From contig JAAEQP010001683.1 in assembly GCA_024231375.1 (NCBI GenBank), forward strand, positions 1 to 13,449: 13,449 nucleotides of DNA, in the 5' to 3' direction. The notes under the pieces were generated by a model that saw only the letters and a program-made list of their open reading frames with translations, made no database searches and was not told the origin of the DNA. This DNA comes from a bacterium. Lineage in GTDB: Bacteria > Hydrogenedentota > Hydrogenedentia > Hydrogenedentiales > SLHB01. Both the position numbers and the translations under genes were made by a program. Shown here piece after piece: positions 1 through 6,670 of the stretch (position 1 is the first letter of the stretch; the number at the start of each line of letters is the position of its first letter).

Positions 1-2
1 CG

Positions 3-821
3 GACCGGGACCGGTTCGCCTTCGACGACGCGGACCTCAAAGTGGACTTCGCCGAGGACCACGGGATGCCTGTCCGGGGGCATGCGCTACTCTGGCATCG
101 GATGAATCCCGGGTGGGTCGAGAAGGGATCGTACACAGGGGCCGAGTGGCAGCGCATCGTGGAGAATCACATCGCGACCGTCGTCGGACGGTATCGTGGC
201 CGCATCCATACGTGGGACGTGGTCAACGAAGCCGCGACTGGCCGCCGCCGGCTTCGGGACACTGTTTGGCGCCGGGAGTTGGGGCGGGGCTACGTACGCG
301 ATGTCTTTCACATGGCCCACGAGGCCGATCCCGACGCGTTGCTCTTCTACAACGACTACGGCGCGGAGGGATTGAACGCGAAGGCGGACCGCGTGTTCAA
401 GATGGTCAAGAAGATGCTTCGGCGGGACGTACCCATTCATGGCGTGGGTCTTCAGATGCACGTCAACCTGAACAACGCGCCGCCCATGGCCGAGGTGAAA
501 GAGAACATGGCCCGACTCGGCGATCTAGGCTTGCGCGTGCATATCACCGAGATGGATGTGGCGCTCAACGGGCCGCCCTCGGACGAAGCGCTTCAACGCC
601 AAGCCGACGTGTATCGCGCCGTTATGGAAGTTGTTCTGGAGTCGGAGCACGCAAACGCAGTCGTACTGTGGGGAGTCTCGGACCGGTATTCGTGGATCCC
701 CAATTTCCAACCGGGCAAGGGATGGGCCCTCATCCTTGACGAGAACTACCAGCCCAAACCTGCGCACGATGCCTTGCGCCACGTCCTCGCGCCTGTTGAC
801 AGCGAGGCGCGCGAGTCTTAG
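3..821 (+). CDS. GH10 endo-1,4-beta-xylanase, 3' part (5' end outside window)
   Basis: This gene encodes the C-terminal ~272 residues of a glycoside hydrolase family 10 enzyme, which cleaves internal beta-1,4 bonds of xylan by a retaining mechanism. The frame is open to the left edge, so the GTG at 42 is internal and the true start is outside. Counting from codon 42 as residue 1, the sequence shows the GH10 substrate-site block RGHALLWH (12-19), the acid/base motif WDVVNEA with E63, the conserved NDY (104-106), the nucleophile motif HITEMD with E170, and the aglycone-side WGVSDRYSWIP (210-220). Both catalytic glutamates are present, so the enzyme looks active. No C-terminal carbohydrate-binding module follows the barrel. 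The gene ends 53 nt before a secreted-protein gene on the same strand, consistent with co-transcription. Export is expected for the family, but the signal peptide would lie outside the window. Confidence 0.96.
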   Translation, partial: DRDRFAFDDADLKVDFAEDHGMPVRGHALLWHRMNPGWVEKGSYTGAEWQRIVENHIATVVGRYRGRIHTWDVVNEAATGRRRLRDTVWRRELGRGYVRDVFHMAHEADPDALLFYNDYGAEGLNAKADRVFKMVKKMLRRDVPIHGVGLQMHVNLNNAPPMAEVKENMARLGDLGLRVHITEMDVALNGPPSDEALQRQADVYRAVMEVVLESEHANAVVLWGVSDRYSWIPNFQPGKGWALILDENYQPKPAHDALRHVLAPVDSEARES

Positions 822-832
822 CCTTGAAGATC

Positions 833-854
833 CGGGGCGCGTCGTTCCGCCCCG
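833..854 (+). other. GC-rich stem-loop between xylanase and secreted-protein genes
   Basis: CGGGGCG (833-839) pairs perfectly with CGCCCCG (848-854) around an 8-nt loop. No T-run follows, so it is not a classical intrinsic terminator. It lies 20 nt before the next start codon and could stabilise the upstream message or adjust expression across the pair. In a GC-rich genome a chance hairpin is possible. Confidence 0.4.
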
Positions 855-874
855 CAACTCGAAAGGATTCTGCA

Positions 875-1825
875 ATGCTGTACCTGGACCGAAAGCACGG
901 ACGCCTCACCGCGCATGCCTGGATCGGTTGTGCGATTCTGGCGTTTATCTGTCTGCTTGCGCAGTCGAGCCTTGCGGCGGTCACCGCAACGCCCAACACG
1001 GTCGTGTTCCGTTCGCCGGAACAAACGGTCACGATCACGCTCACTCAGGATGGTGCGCCGGTGCCCGCGGCCGACATGGGCCCCTGCAAGCTCTTCGTCA
1101 GCGGCCACGACTACGATGAAATGTTTGTGTTCGAGAAACGCGACGGCGCCGTCACTCTTGTGCCGACCAAGTACCTTGAGGTGGGTCGCTACGACCTCGT
1201 CATTCGCACAAAGGCCGGCGAAGTCCACGTGGCCGTGTACACGCCCTTGAGTGACCAGAAGAGCATCGTGGAGAAACGCGCCGAGGATCTTGGCGTGTCC
1301 GTCGAGGAGGCCAAGCTGCAGTTGGGTCTGGCGGTTCAGGGTGTCCGCACCATCACCGAAATCGAACTGCCACCGGTCTATTACGAGGGGCAGACGCTGG
1401 AGTTGGCGATGCCCGAGACGCAAGACAGCGTCCACGTGTGGCGCATCAACGGGGAGGTTGTTCGAAAGGGCGCGGACGCCGCTGCCTTCTCGTACACGTT
1501 CAGGGAGCCGGGCGAATACACCCTCGCCTACACAGAGATGCGCGGCGACGCCGTGGTGACTGCCGCGGCGGCCCACACCACGGTGGTAGCGCTGCCGCCG
1601 ATACCGGTTGAGGTAGGCGAGGATGTTGACATCGCATTTCGGGGCATCGCGGGCTATGGCGAGTACACGTGGAAGGTGGACGGCCGTCCCCTGACCGGGG
1701 GCGTCGCGCTCAAACATGCCTTCATCGAACCAGGCGCCCATACCGTCGAATGCCTGTCGGCGGCTCCGAACCAAGGCCCTGAAGACGGATTTGTGCGGCA
1801 ACGGTATGCCGTGACGGTGAAGTAG
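875..1825 (+). CDS. Secreted protein with tandem Ig/PKD-like modules, unknown function
   Basis: I do not recognise this 316-residue protein as a named family. The ATG at 875 is chosen because GAAAGGA (861-867) sits 7 nt before it and because it opens a convincing signal peptide: basic segment around RKHGR, hydrophobic core 17-29, and an ALA-type cleavage site near SSLAA (residues 31-35). An in-frame TTG at 824 would add 17 residues without a good ribosome site. After the signal come a beta-rich segment (about 35-125), a charged helical segment (about 126-152), then two related modules: VHVWRINGE...EPGEYTLAYTE (about 186-222) and GEYTWKVDGR...EPGAHTVECLS (about 262-295). Both share the W-x-(I/V)-(N/D)-G...EPG-(E/A)-(Y/H)-T pattern typical of PKD/Ig-like folds. 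No catalytic motif, second membrane segment or surface-anchor signal is visible. Its place after the xylanase suggests a periplasmic or surface binding role, which is inference. Confidence 0.85.
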   Translation: MLYLDRKHGRLTAHAWIGCAILAFICLLAQSSLAAVTATPNTVVFRSPEQTVTITLTQDGAPVPAADMGPCKLFVSGHDYDEMFVFEKRDGAVTLVPTKYLEVGRYDLVIRTKAGEVHVAVYTPLSDQKSIVEKRAEDLGVSVEEAKLQLGLAVQGVRTITEIELPPVYYEGQTLELAMPETQDSVHVWRINGEVVRKGADAAAFSYTFREPGEYTLAYTEMRGDAVVTAAAAHTTVVALPPIPVEVGEDVDIAFRGIAGYGEYTWKVDGRPLTGGVALKHAFIEPGAHTVECLSAAPNQGPEDGFVRQRYAVTVK

Positions 1826-1843
1826 TCGAAAGGAGAACACATC

Positions 1844-2335
1844 ATGGACGCACTTGAAGCACTGAAGACACGCCGCAGCATTCGCGAGTACACGGGCGAC
1901 CCCGTCGACCGGGCAGTAGTCGAAGACATCGTAGACTGCGGCCGTCTCGCAGCGACAGCCATCAACATCCAGCCTTGGGAATTCGTCGCAGTCACCGACG
2001 CCGGGATGCGCAAGCAGATCGCCGACACCACCGAGCACGGCAAGTTCATCGCCGACGCGCCGGTCTGCATCGCCGTTCTGGCCAATGACGGCAAGTACTA
2101 CCTTGAAGACGGCTGCGCAGCCACCCAGAACATCCTCGTGGCCGCCCGGGCTCACGGATTGGGCACGTGCTGGATCGCGGGCGACAAGAAGCCCTATGCC
2201 GACGCCATCGTGAAGATGCTGGGCGCCCCTGATGAGTGTAAGTTGGTCAGCCTCATTGCGTTGGGCGTCCCCGCCGTCACTCCCGACCCAACGAAACGGC
2301 CGATCGAAGACGTGTTGCACTGGGGGACGTACTAG
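1844..2335 (+). CDS. Nitroreductase-family flavoprotein
   Basis: This gene encodes a compact 163-residue FMN-dependent oxidoreductase of the nitroreductase superfamily, cytoplasmic and probably dimeric, using NAD(P)H to reduce an unidentified acceptor. Family marks are the N-terminal FMN-phosphate motif RRSIREY (10-16), INIQPWEFV (41-49) in place of the usual S-x-x-N-x-Q-P-W, the dimer/FMN helix EDGCAATQNILVAARAHGLGTCWI (88-111), and the C-terminal LIALGVPA (137-144). The ATG is set by AAAGGAG (1829-1835), 8 nt upstream. It starts 18 nt after the secreted-protein gene, so the two are probably co-transcribed. The short length fits the minimal nitroreductase subgroup rather than the ~215-residue NfsB type. 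The natural substrate cannot be read from sequence. Confidence 0.93.
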   Translation: MDALEALKTRRSIREYTGDPVDRAVVEDIVDCGRLAATAINIQPWEFVAVTDAGMRKQIADTTEHGKFIADAPVCIAVLANDGKYYLEDGCAATQNILVAARAHGLGTCWIAGDKKPYADAIVKMLGAPDECKLVSLIALGVPAVTPDPTKRPIEDVLHWGTY

Positions 2336-2353
2336 ATTCCGGCGGAGCGGGAC

Positions 2354-2381
2354 GAACCAAATGCCCCTATTTGGTGTCTGA
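2354..2381 (+). promoter_or_regulatory. Candidate ECF-type promoter for the sigma/anti-sigma pair
   Basis: GAACCA (2354-2359) and TCTGA (2377-2381) are 17 nt apart. They resemble the sigma-E-class pattern of an AAC-containing -35 and a TCTGA -10 separated by about 16 nt. The elements lie about 60 nt before the sigma-factor start, where autoregulation of ECF genes is common. A palindrome fills most of the spacer. The match is by eye against the general class, not against a motif for this organism. Confidence 0.45.
2357..2374. other. Inverted repeat in the spacer of the candidate sigma promoter
   Basis: CCAAAT (2357-2362) and ATTTGG (2369-2374) form a perfect 6-bp inverted repeat around GCCCCT. 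It lies 21 nt after the nitroreductase stop and between the proposed -35 and -10. With no T-run after it, an operator is at least as likely as a weak terminator of the upstream operon. Confidence 0.45.
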
Positions 2382-2441
2382 TAGAAGTGGAGACAGTTTC
2401 AGCAAGGCGCGGATCGGATCGCGCCGGAGCAAACTCGAATC

Positions 2442-3044
2442 GTGGTATTGCTGAGGGAAGCGCGCGGCCATTCCGACGCCAGTTTGGTGGCGGAATGCCG
2501 CAAAGGCGATTCGTCGGCCTTTGACGAGTTGGTCCGCCGACACAAGGATCGCCTGTACAACGTAGTCTACCGGTTCCTCGGGAACCGGGAGGACGCGCTC
2601 GACGTGTGCCAGGAGGCGTTTGTGCGCGCGTACCGCAGCATCGATGGGTTCAAGGGCAACGCGAAGGTCTACACATGGCTCTACAGCATCGCCGCCAACC
2701 TCGCCCGAAACCGGCTCCGCGACGGAGGCCGGAAAGGCCGGAACCGGGGCACGTCGCTCGAAGTGTTGCAGGAGACGGCCCCCGGCGTGTTGCGCGAATC
2801 GGAAGGCCGCACGCCCTCACCCCGCGCCGAGGCGGAAGGAAGCGAGTTGCAGGAGTTGTTGCAGCAGTGTCTGGAAGAGCTTCCGGACCACTACCGAATG
2901 GCGTTCGTGTTGAGAACGTTTGAAGACCTGAGTTACGAGGAAGTCGCCGAGATTGTGGGATGCCCCGTGGGCACCGTGAAATCGCGCCTGAACCAGGCCC
3001 GCCGCATGTTGCGGGACCGGCTCAGCGAACTGTCGGTGATATGA
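2442..3044 (+). CDS. ECF-family RNA polymerase sigma factor (sigma-70 family, RpoE/SigW-like)
   Basis: This 200-residue protein would direct RNA polymerase to a stress- or surface-responsive regulon. Region sigma-2 spans about 25-93, with FDELVRRHKDRLYNVVYRFLGN, the core-binding DALDVCQEAFVRAYR and the -10-recognising TWLYSIAANLARNRLR. A charged linker (about 94-133) of uncertain structure follows. Region sigma-4 (about 138-195) carries LPDHYRMAFVLR and the helix-turn-helix LSYEEVAEIVGCPVGTVKSRLNQARRMLR, which binds the -35. There is no region 1.1 or 3, as expected for ECF factors. The GTG at 2442 is the likely start because the conserved SDASLVAECRKGD begins about 11 residues later. The nearest GGAG (2426-2429) is rather far at 12 nt, so TTG 2448 is not excluded. 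Its stop lies 4 nt before the anti-sigma start, implying translational coupling. Confidence 0.95.
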   Translation: MVLLREARGHSDASLVAECRKGDSSAFDELVRRHKDRLYNVVYRFLGNREDALDVCQEAFVRAYRSIDGFKGNAKVYTWLYSIAANLARNRLRDGGRKGRNRGTSLEVLQETAPGVLRESEGRTPSPRAEAEGSELQELLQQCLEELPDHYRMAFVLRTFEDLSYEEVAEIVGCPVGTVKSRLNQARRMLRDRLSELSVI

Positions 3045-3048
3045 GGCC

Positions 3049-4698
3049 ATGACGGACGAACAAGACAACATCCGCGACGATTTTTCGCCCCTGCTGGACG
3101 GCGAACTCGATCCCGAGCGGCGAGCCGCTATCGAGAAGCAGCTTGCTGAAGACGGGGATTTGTTGCGCGAACTCGAGTCGCTCCAACGGGTGGATGAGTT
3201 GTATCGAGACATGCCGCGCGAGTCGGCTCCGAGCGATCTGGAACGCCGTGTTCGTGCGGAACTGGAACCGGCCCCTGTACGCTTCAGGCGTCGGGGAGCG
3301 CCGCGCCTGTCCCTGTGGCCGTCCCTCGCGGCCGTGGCCATGTTCCTGGTCTTCGGAGCGCTGACCTGGCAGCTCCAGAAGGGGAACATTCCGGAGCACA
3401 GGCAGATTGCATCGGCTCCGCAAAAGGAGGTCATCGCCTCTGAACAGACCGATGCGGAGCGCCGCGTGGGCGGCTCCGCCGATACTCCCGGAAAGCGTGG
3501 TGTGCCATCGCCCAGTCGACGGGGTCGGGCCTCTTCGGAGCCCCTCATGATGAAGCAACCGGACAAGACGAAGCGCGAAGCGCCCGTTATCGAGATGGAG
3601 TCCCCTGAGACCAGCGATTCGGAGGGTATGATGGCGGACGCGCTTTCCGAAGAGACGCCGTCCGATCAAATCCCCGGCAAACAGGCGGAAGCGGATGCGC
3701 TATTTGGCGCCGGCGTCACCCCTCAGGACGAGGTGCGCGGCAGATCGGCCAAGGGGGCGCCCCTTGCCGATGATGATGGGGCCGCGCCCACAGCCATTGC
3801 CGGGGGGCAGAAGTTGGATTATGCCGCCCCACAGGCTCGTGCCCCCGAAGCGCAAGAAAAGTCCGAGAGTTATGGCGCGAAGGGACTCGAAACGTACGGG
3901 ACGACAGAGGCTGAGGTGGTGGCGCCTCTTGCAGAAGAGCCGTCCATCGGCACCGTCCTGGCGGATGAGTCCGCGGAGGGGGGCACGGAGATCGCCGAGG
4001 TCGTGGAGGCGCCGGAGTCCGATGGGGAGGTGACGCTGTTGGCCATGGGTTCGCGTGAAGCCCTGCCGGTCACAACCTTCGACGAGTTGGAGGAATCGGC
4101 CGATCTGGCAGGCGTTTCGGGCTTCGTCGACGTTAAGATGGAGCGAGTATTGGGCGCTCAGTTGAAGTTCCCGGACGGGCGTGTGCCGCCGCTGGTGCCG
4201 CATGAAGAGCCCCGCGTGGCGGCTGAGACGCCGCCAAGACTGAACGCGCCGGCCCCCATCATCTTGGCAGACAGACCCAGCGGGGATGTCGCTGGCTTGT
4301 TAGCCGCCTCGCCACCTCCCGCCCCCGCCAAGGTCGTTGCATCCGTCGCTGCGCCAAAGGCGGCGCGGAAGCTTGCGGCATCGGAGATCCGATCTGAAGC
4401 GAAGACTGCGCAGAACCAGCCCATGCCGGTGACGAAGGCCGAACCGGTTCCTGCTCGCGTCACGAAGACCGTCGGGAAACGTGCCTTCGAATTGCGCGAG
4501 GGGATGTGGCGGCAACAGGGGTACGCGGCGCAGGAAACGACTGTTCTGAAGCGCGACTCCGAGGCCCTGCGCGCACTCGTGGCGCAACACGCCGATCTGG
4601 CCGACGTGACTGAGCTTCGCGGTTGGATCGTGTTTCGCGTCCGCAACGATTGGTACAAGATTCCGCCCGCGGCGCGTGCGAAGACGAAGGGCGACTAG
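3049..4698 (+). CDS. Single-pass membrane anti-sigma factor with long exported linker
   Basis: This 549-residue protein is the likely inhibitor of the preceding sigma factor. Its N-terminus (FSPLLDGELDPERRAAIEKQ, residues 12-31) resembles the ZAS anti-sigma fold, but the usual histidine is Q31 and the C-x-x-C is replaced by GDLL (36-39), so no zinc site is visible. A basic stretch (RFRRRGAPR, 78-86) precedes one membrane helix (about 88-107), placing the N-terminus in the cytoplasm. About 360 residues rich in A, P, E and G follow outside with no recognisable fold. The last ~75 residues form a compact module around AFELREGMWRQQGY, SEALRALVAQH, LRGWIVFRV and WYKIPP. It resembles the end domain I recall in some anti-sigma proteins of large-genome bacteria (FxLxxGxW ... 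A ... G..V.....Y). Signal sensing and release by proteolysis would be inference. The TAG stop lies inside the left arm of the downstream palindrome. Confidence 0.85.
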   Translation: MTDEQDNIRDDFSPLLDGELDPERRAAIEKQLAEDGDLLRELESLQRVDELYRDMPRESAPSDLERRVRAELEPAPVRFRRRGAPRLSLWPSLAAVAMFLVFGALTWQLQKGNIPEHRQIASAPQKEVIASEQTDAERRVGGSADTPGKRGVPSPSRRGRASSEPLMMKQPDKTKREAPVIEMESPETSDSEGMMADALSEETPSDQIPGKQAEADALFGAGVTPQDEVRGRSAKGAPLADDDGAAPTAIAGGQKLDYAAPQARAPEAQEKSESYGAKGLETYGTTEAEVVAPLAEEPSIGTVLADESAEGGTEIAEVVEAPESDGEVTLLAMGSREALPVTTFDELEESADLAGVSGFVDVKMERVLGAQLKFPDGRVPPLVPHEEPRVAAETPPRLNAPAPIILADRPSGDVAGLLAASPPPAPAKVVASVAAPKAARKLAASEIRSEAKTAQNQPMPVTKAEPVPARVTKTVGKRAFELREGMWRQQGYAAQETTVLKRDSEALRALVAQHADLADVTELRGWIVFRVRNDWYKIPPAARAKTKGD

Positions 4699-4824
4699 AG
4701 CACTTCAACCAATTCTGTAGCCAGCATCTGCTGGTTGCGGCGTCGGCTGACCGCGTCACGGAACCTTGCCAACCTTGTCCTAACTGGCGCAGCTGCGGCT
4801 ACACAATCACTTGAAGCGCTCTAG
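4695..4824. repeat. Imperfect 130-bp palindrome filling a convergent gap (MITE-like or bidirectional terminator)
   Basis: The outer arms CTAGAGCACTTCAA (4695-4708) and TTGAAGCGCTCTAG (4811-4824) are complementary at 13 of 14 positions. The exception is A.C on the plus strand and G.U on the minus-strand RNA. After three mismatches, ATT (4712-4714) pairs with AAT (4805-4807), and after one more TGTAGCC (4716-4722) pairs with GGCTACA (4797-4803). The interior holds the smaller hairpin CCAGCA-TC-TGCTGG (4721-4734) and the self-complementary GCAGCTGC (4789-4796). The element starts inside the anti-sigma stop codon and ends one base before the mrp stop codon, so it occupies the whole gap. Ends of the form TAGAGC...GCTCTA would suit a non-autonomous element with TA or CTAG target duplication. 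No transposase is encoded. A second copy elsewhere would decide between mobile element and local terminator. Confidence 0.7.
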
Positions 4825-6120
4825 CTACGACCCCAGTTCGCGAAGCAAGTCCCACGAGTAGATGCCGGTGCTGTGTTGGTCGCTCCACGTCAAGACCACG
4901 GCGTAGTTGCCCAGCGGCTGAATCGATTCCACGGCGATGTCCTGCGGCACCGTATCCGCGTCCAGCGTCCGCACGCCTGTGTGTTCATCGACGCAGGAAG
5001 CACAGGGACACGCACACCGCGCCTTGTGGTTCTCGATGGTGACCTCCGTGCCGTCGCTCCACGTCACATGGATATGCCCCGGGATCGCCTCGACTTTGGG
5101 AGCGTCGTCCTTCTGTGCCCGGCTCTTGCCCACGGCGCGATGAACGTTCTCCGCCAATTGCTGCATGGCGTCGGCCGTTGTATCCGTGTCCAGGTCCGCG
5201 ATGCCCGCGGCGATGGGCAGTTCGGCCAGGGTCTCGATGCCAAACTTCGCCTGCAATGCGCTCTGGCTTCGTCCGAAGGGATAGTGTACGGCGTCGCACT
5301 TGTCACAGGTGTAGGAACTCATGTTCTCGACCACGCCCAGCACGGGCACGTCTACTTTTTCGAACATGACGATGCCCTTGGCCACGTCCACCAGCGACAA
5401 CGCCTGCGGGGTCGTGACGATAATGGCGCCGTCGAGGGCCGCCTGTTGCACGATGGTCAGTTGAATGTCGCCGGTGCCGGGTGGCAAGTCGATGATGAGG
5501 TAGTCCAACTTGCCCCAGTCGGTCTGCGTAAGGATCTGCTGAATGTATCCCGACACGATGGGTCCGCGCAGCACGGCCGGCGCCTCGCCAAGCAAGAATC
5601 CCAGGGACATCAGCTTCAAGCCGTCCTGTTCCATGGGCAGAATCCGGTTCTCGCGCGAGAACATTTGCGGATTGTGGATGTTGAAGAGGGTCGGCATGGA
5701 CGGACCGTACACATCGGCGTCTAGCAGGCCGACGGCGAGTCCTTCGCGGACCATGGCCTTGGCCAGGTGTGCCGCGACCGTCGATTTGCCCACACCACCC
5801 TTGCACGACGACACGGCAATGACGGCGTCCACGGTCTGCAAGGTGCTGACACCGCTCGGCGCCTGCTGGCGCCGCGCTTGCTGCGCGCCCATGGTGACGT
5901 CAACCGACGTCACGCCGGGAACGGCACGCACGGATTCTTCGCACATCTCGCGAAACTTGCTCTTCATGGGGCACGCCGGCGTGGTGAGTTCCACAGTGAA
6001 ACTGACGGCGCCGCCGTCGATGGAAACATTCTTGATGAATCCCAGCGACACAATGTCCCGGCCCAGGTCGGGGTCCATAATGTGCCGCATGGAATCGAGG
6101 ATTTGTTCTTCGGTAGGCAT
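4825..6120 (-). CDS. mrp: Mrp/NBP35-family Fe-S carrier ATPase with MIP18 and DUF971 domains (HCF101-like layout)
   Basis: This 431-residue cytoplasmic P-loop ATPase is expected to carry and deliver Fe-S clusters to apoproteins. Domains in order: an N-terminal MIP18/DUF59 domain (about 1-80; DPDLGRDIVSLGFI, TTPACPM), a linker, the Mrp ATPase core (about 98-330) with deviant Walker A CKGGVGKST (106-114), LLDADVYGPSMP and LIIDLPPGTGD, a cluster-binding C-x-x-C (C272, C275; YTCDKCD), and a C-terminal DUF971 domain (about 349-431). DUF971 holds the cysteine-rich string RCACPCASC (368-376). The same three-domain order is known from plant and cyanobacterial HCF101-type proteins, whereas E. coli Mrp lacks DUF971. 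The second in-frame ATG (6118-6120) is chosen because GGGAG lies 5 nt upstream of it; the ATG at 6133-6135 would add MTGVV only. A clear promoter precedes the gene. Confidence 0.96.
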   Translation of the reverse strand: MPTEEQILDSMRHIMDPDLGRDIVSLGFIKNVSIDGGAVSFTVELTTPACPMKSKFREMCEESVRAVPGVTSVDVTMGAQQARRQQAPSGVSTLQTVDAVIAVSSCKGGVGKSTVAAHLAKAMVREGLAVGLLDADVYGPSMPTLFNIHNPQMFSRENRILPMEQDGLKLMSLGFLLGEAPAVLRGPIVSGYIQQILTQTDWGKLDYLIIDLPPGTGDIQLTIVQQAALDGAIIVTTPQALSLVDVAKGIVMFEKVDVPVLGVVENMSSYTCDKCDAVHYPFGRSQSALQAKFGIETLAELPIAAGIADLDTDTTADAMQQLAENVHRAVGKSRAQKDDAPKVEAIPGHIHVTWSDGTEVTIENHKARCACPCASCVDEHTGVRTLDADTVPQDIAVESIQPLGNYAVVLTWSDQHSTGIYSWDLLRELGS

Positions 6121-6125
6121 GACAA

Positions 6126-6130
6126 CTCCC
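6126..6130 (-). promoter_or_regulatory. Ribosome binding site that sets the mrp start
   Basis: On the minus strand GGGAG stands 5 nt before the ATG at 6118-6120. It lies inside the codons that would be translated from the upstream ATG at 6133-6135, which itself has no comparable site. This favours the shorter product beginning MPTEEQ. Confidence 0.65.
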
Positions 6131-6183
6131 GTCATAGGTTCTGAATCGGTCGGCTACTTCTCTCGAAACGCTCAAGGGGCGGA

Positions 6184-6212
6184 ATTATAGTCCTTGCGGA
6201 CGAAAGGGTCCA
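6184..6212 (-). promoter_or_regulatory. Housekeeping-type promoter of mrp
   Basis: On the minus strand TGGACC (6207-6212) and a perfect TATAAT (6184-6189) are separated by 17 nt. The predicted start of transcription is near 6176-6177, giving a leader of about 55 nt. A short hairpin, CAGGC-AGAC-GCCTG (6211-6224), touches the -35 box. It could mark the end of the upstream zinc-ribbon transcript or bind a regulator, but it has no T-run. Confidence 0.7.
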
Positions 6213-6261
6213 GGCAGACGCCTGACTTACGTCGGGGGTAGGCAGAACGCGGGTGAAGAGG

Positions 6262-6606
6262 CTATCCCATAACGGGTTTCTTGAATTCCAGGCCGCAGTA
6301 GAGGCATCTCCAGTGCTTGGAGTTTGATGTCCGGCCGCATTGCGGGCACTTCATCGGGGTCTCGGTCATTCGCCCGTCCGCCACGCCGTCGCGCAGGTCG
6401 ATCTCCTGGGCCATGCGTTCGAAATCGGCATCGGTTAGATTCAGTTTGTCGCGCACCAGTTCCCAGAGCGCCTGGTTCAGCAACTGGAGCCGCTGGATGT
6501 GGTGCGTCATGTCGCGCATCTGCATCTGCAAGCCTGTAGCGCCAGCGTCGCGCGATGGCTTGGGCGCCGGGGCGCTTTGAAGACCCGTGCCAGGTGTGAT
6601 GAACAT
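6262..6606 (-). CDS. Small zinc-ribbon protein, unknown function
   Basis: I do not recognise this 114-residue protein as a named family. The last third carries a four-cysteine zinc ribbon, KCPQC (C87, C90) and RCLYCG (C101, C104), followed by the tail LEFKKPVMG. The middle (about 25-75) is helical and amphipathic (MRDMTHHIQRLQLLNQALWELVRDK), ending in LTDADFERMAQEIDLRDG, which may form a short coiled coil. The first ~25 residues are Pro/Ala/Gly-rich and probably disordered. There is no signal peptide or membrane helix. The ATG at 6604-6606 is chosen because GGGAGG lies 9 nt upstream, and because the longer reading frame to 6771 would run through the gene's own predicted promoter. A scaffold or nucleic-acid-binding role is possible but not shown. 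It lies 141 nt upstream of mrp on the same strand, with a separate promoter between them. Confidence 0.85.
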   Translation of the reverse strand: MFITPGTGLQSAPAPKPSRDAGATGLQMQMRDMTHHIQRLQLLNQALWELVRDKLNLTDADFERMAQEIDLRDGVADGRMTETPMKCPQCGRTSNSKHWRCLYCGLEFKKPVMG

Positions 6607-6641
6607 GATCCTTGACCTCCCTGTGGTCGACTCGGTTTCGA

Positions 6642-6662
6642 GGACGTGCCGCCGCCACGTCC
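6642..6662 (-). other. Perfect 7-bp stem-loop at the predicted 5' end of the zinc-ribbon mRNA
   Basis: GGACGTG (6642-6648) and CACGTCC (6656-6662) are perfectly complementary around a 7-nt loop. The predicted transcription start is about 6664, so the hairpin would begin within a few bases of the mRNA 5' end, some 20 nt before the ribosome site. 5'-terminal stems commonly protect transcripts from decay; that role is inferred here. Confidence 0.5.
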
Positions 6663-6670
6663 GCATTCCG

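Noticed and set aside
818..2320. A 500-codon open frame on the minus strand, longer than either gene opposite it
   Set aside because: It lies antisense to the signal-peptide protein and the nitroreductase, whose frames carry recognisable family motifs and good ribosome sites. Its translation is His/Arg/Asp-rich with no domain I recognise. Long antisense frames are expected at this base composition.
4873..5724. A 283-codon plus-strand frame opposite mrp
   Set aside because: It is antisense to a highly conserved P-loop ATPase and its product has no recognisable domain.
6211..6224. CAGGC-AGAC-GCCTG hairpin considered as terminator of the zinc-ribbon gene
   Set aside because: The stem is only 5 bp, there is no T-run, and it overlaps the mrp -35 box; it is noted with that promoter rather than listed as a terminator.
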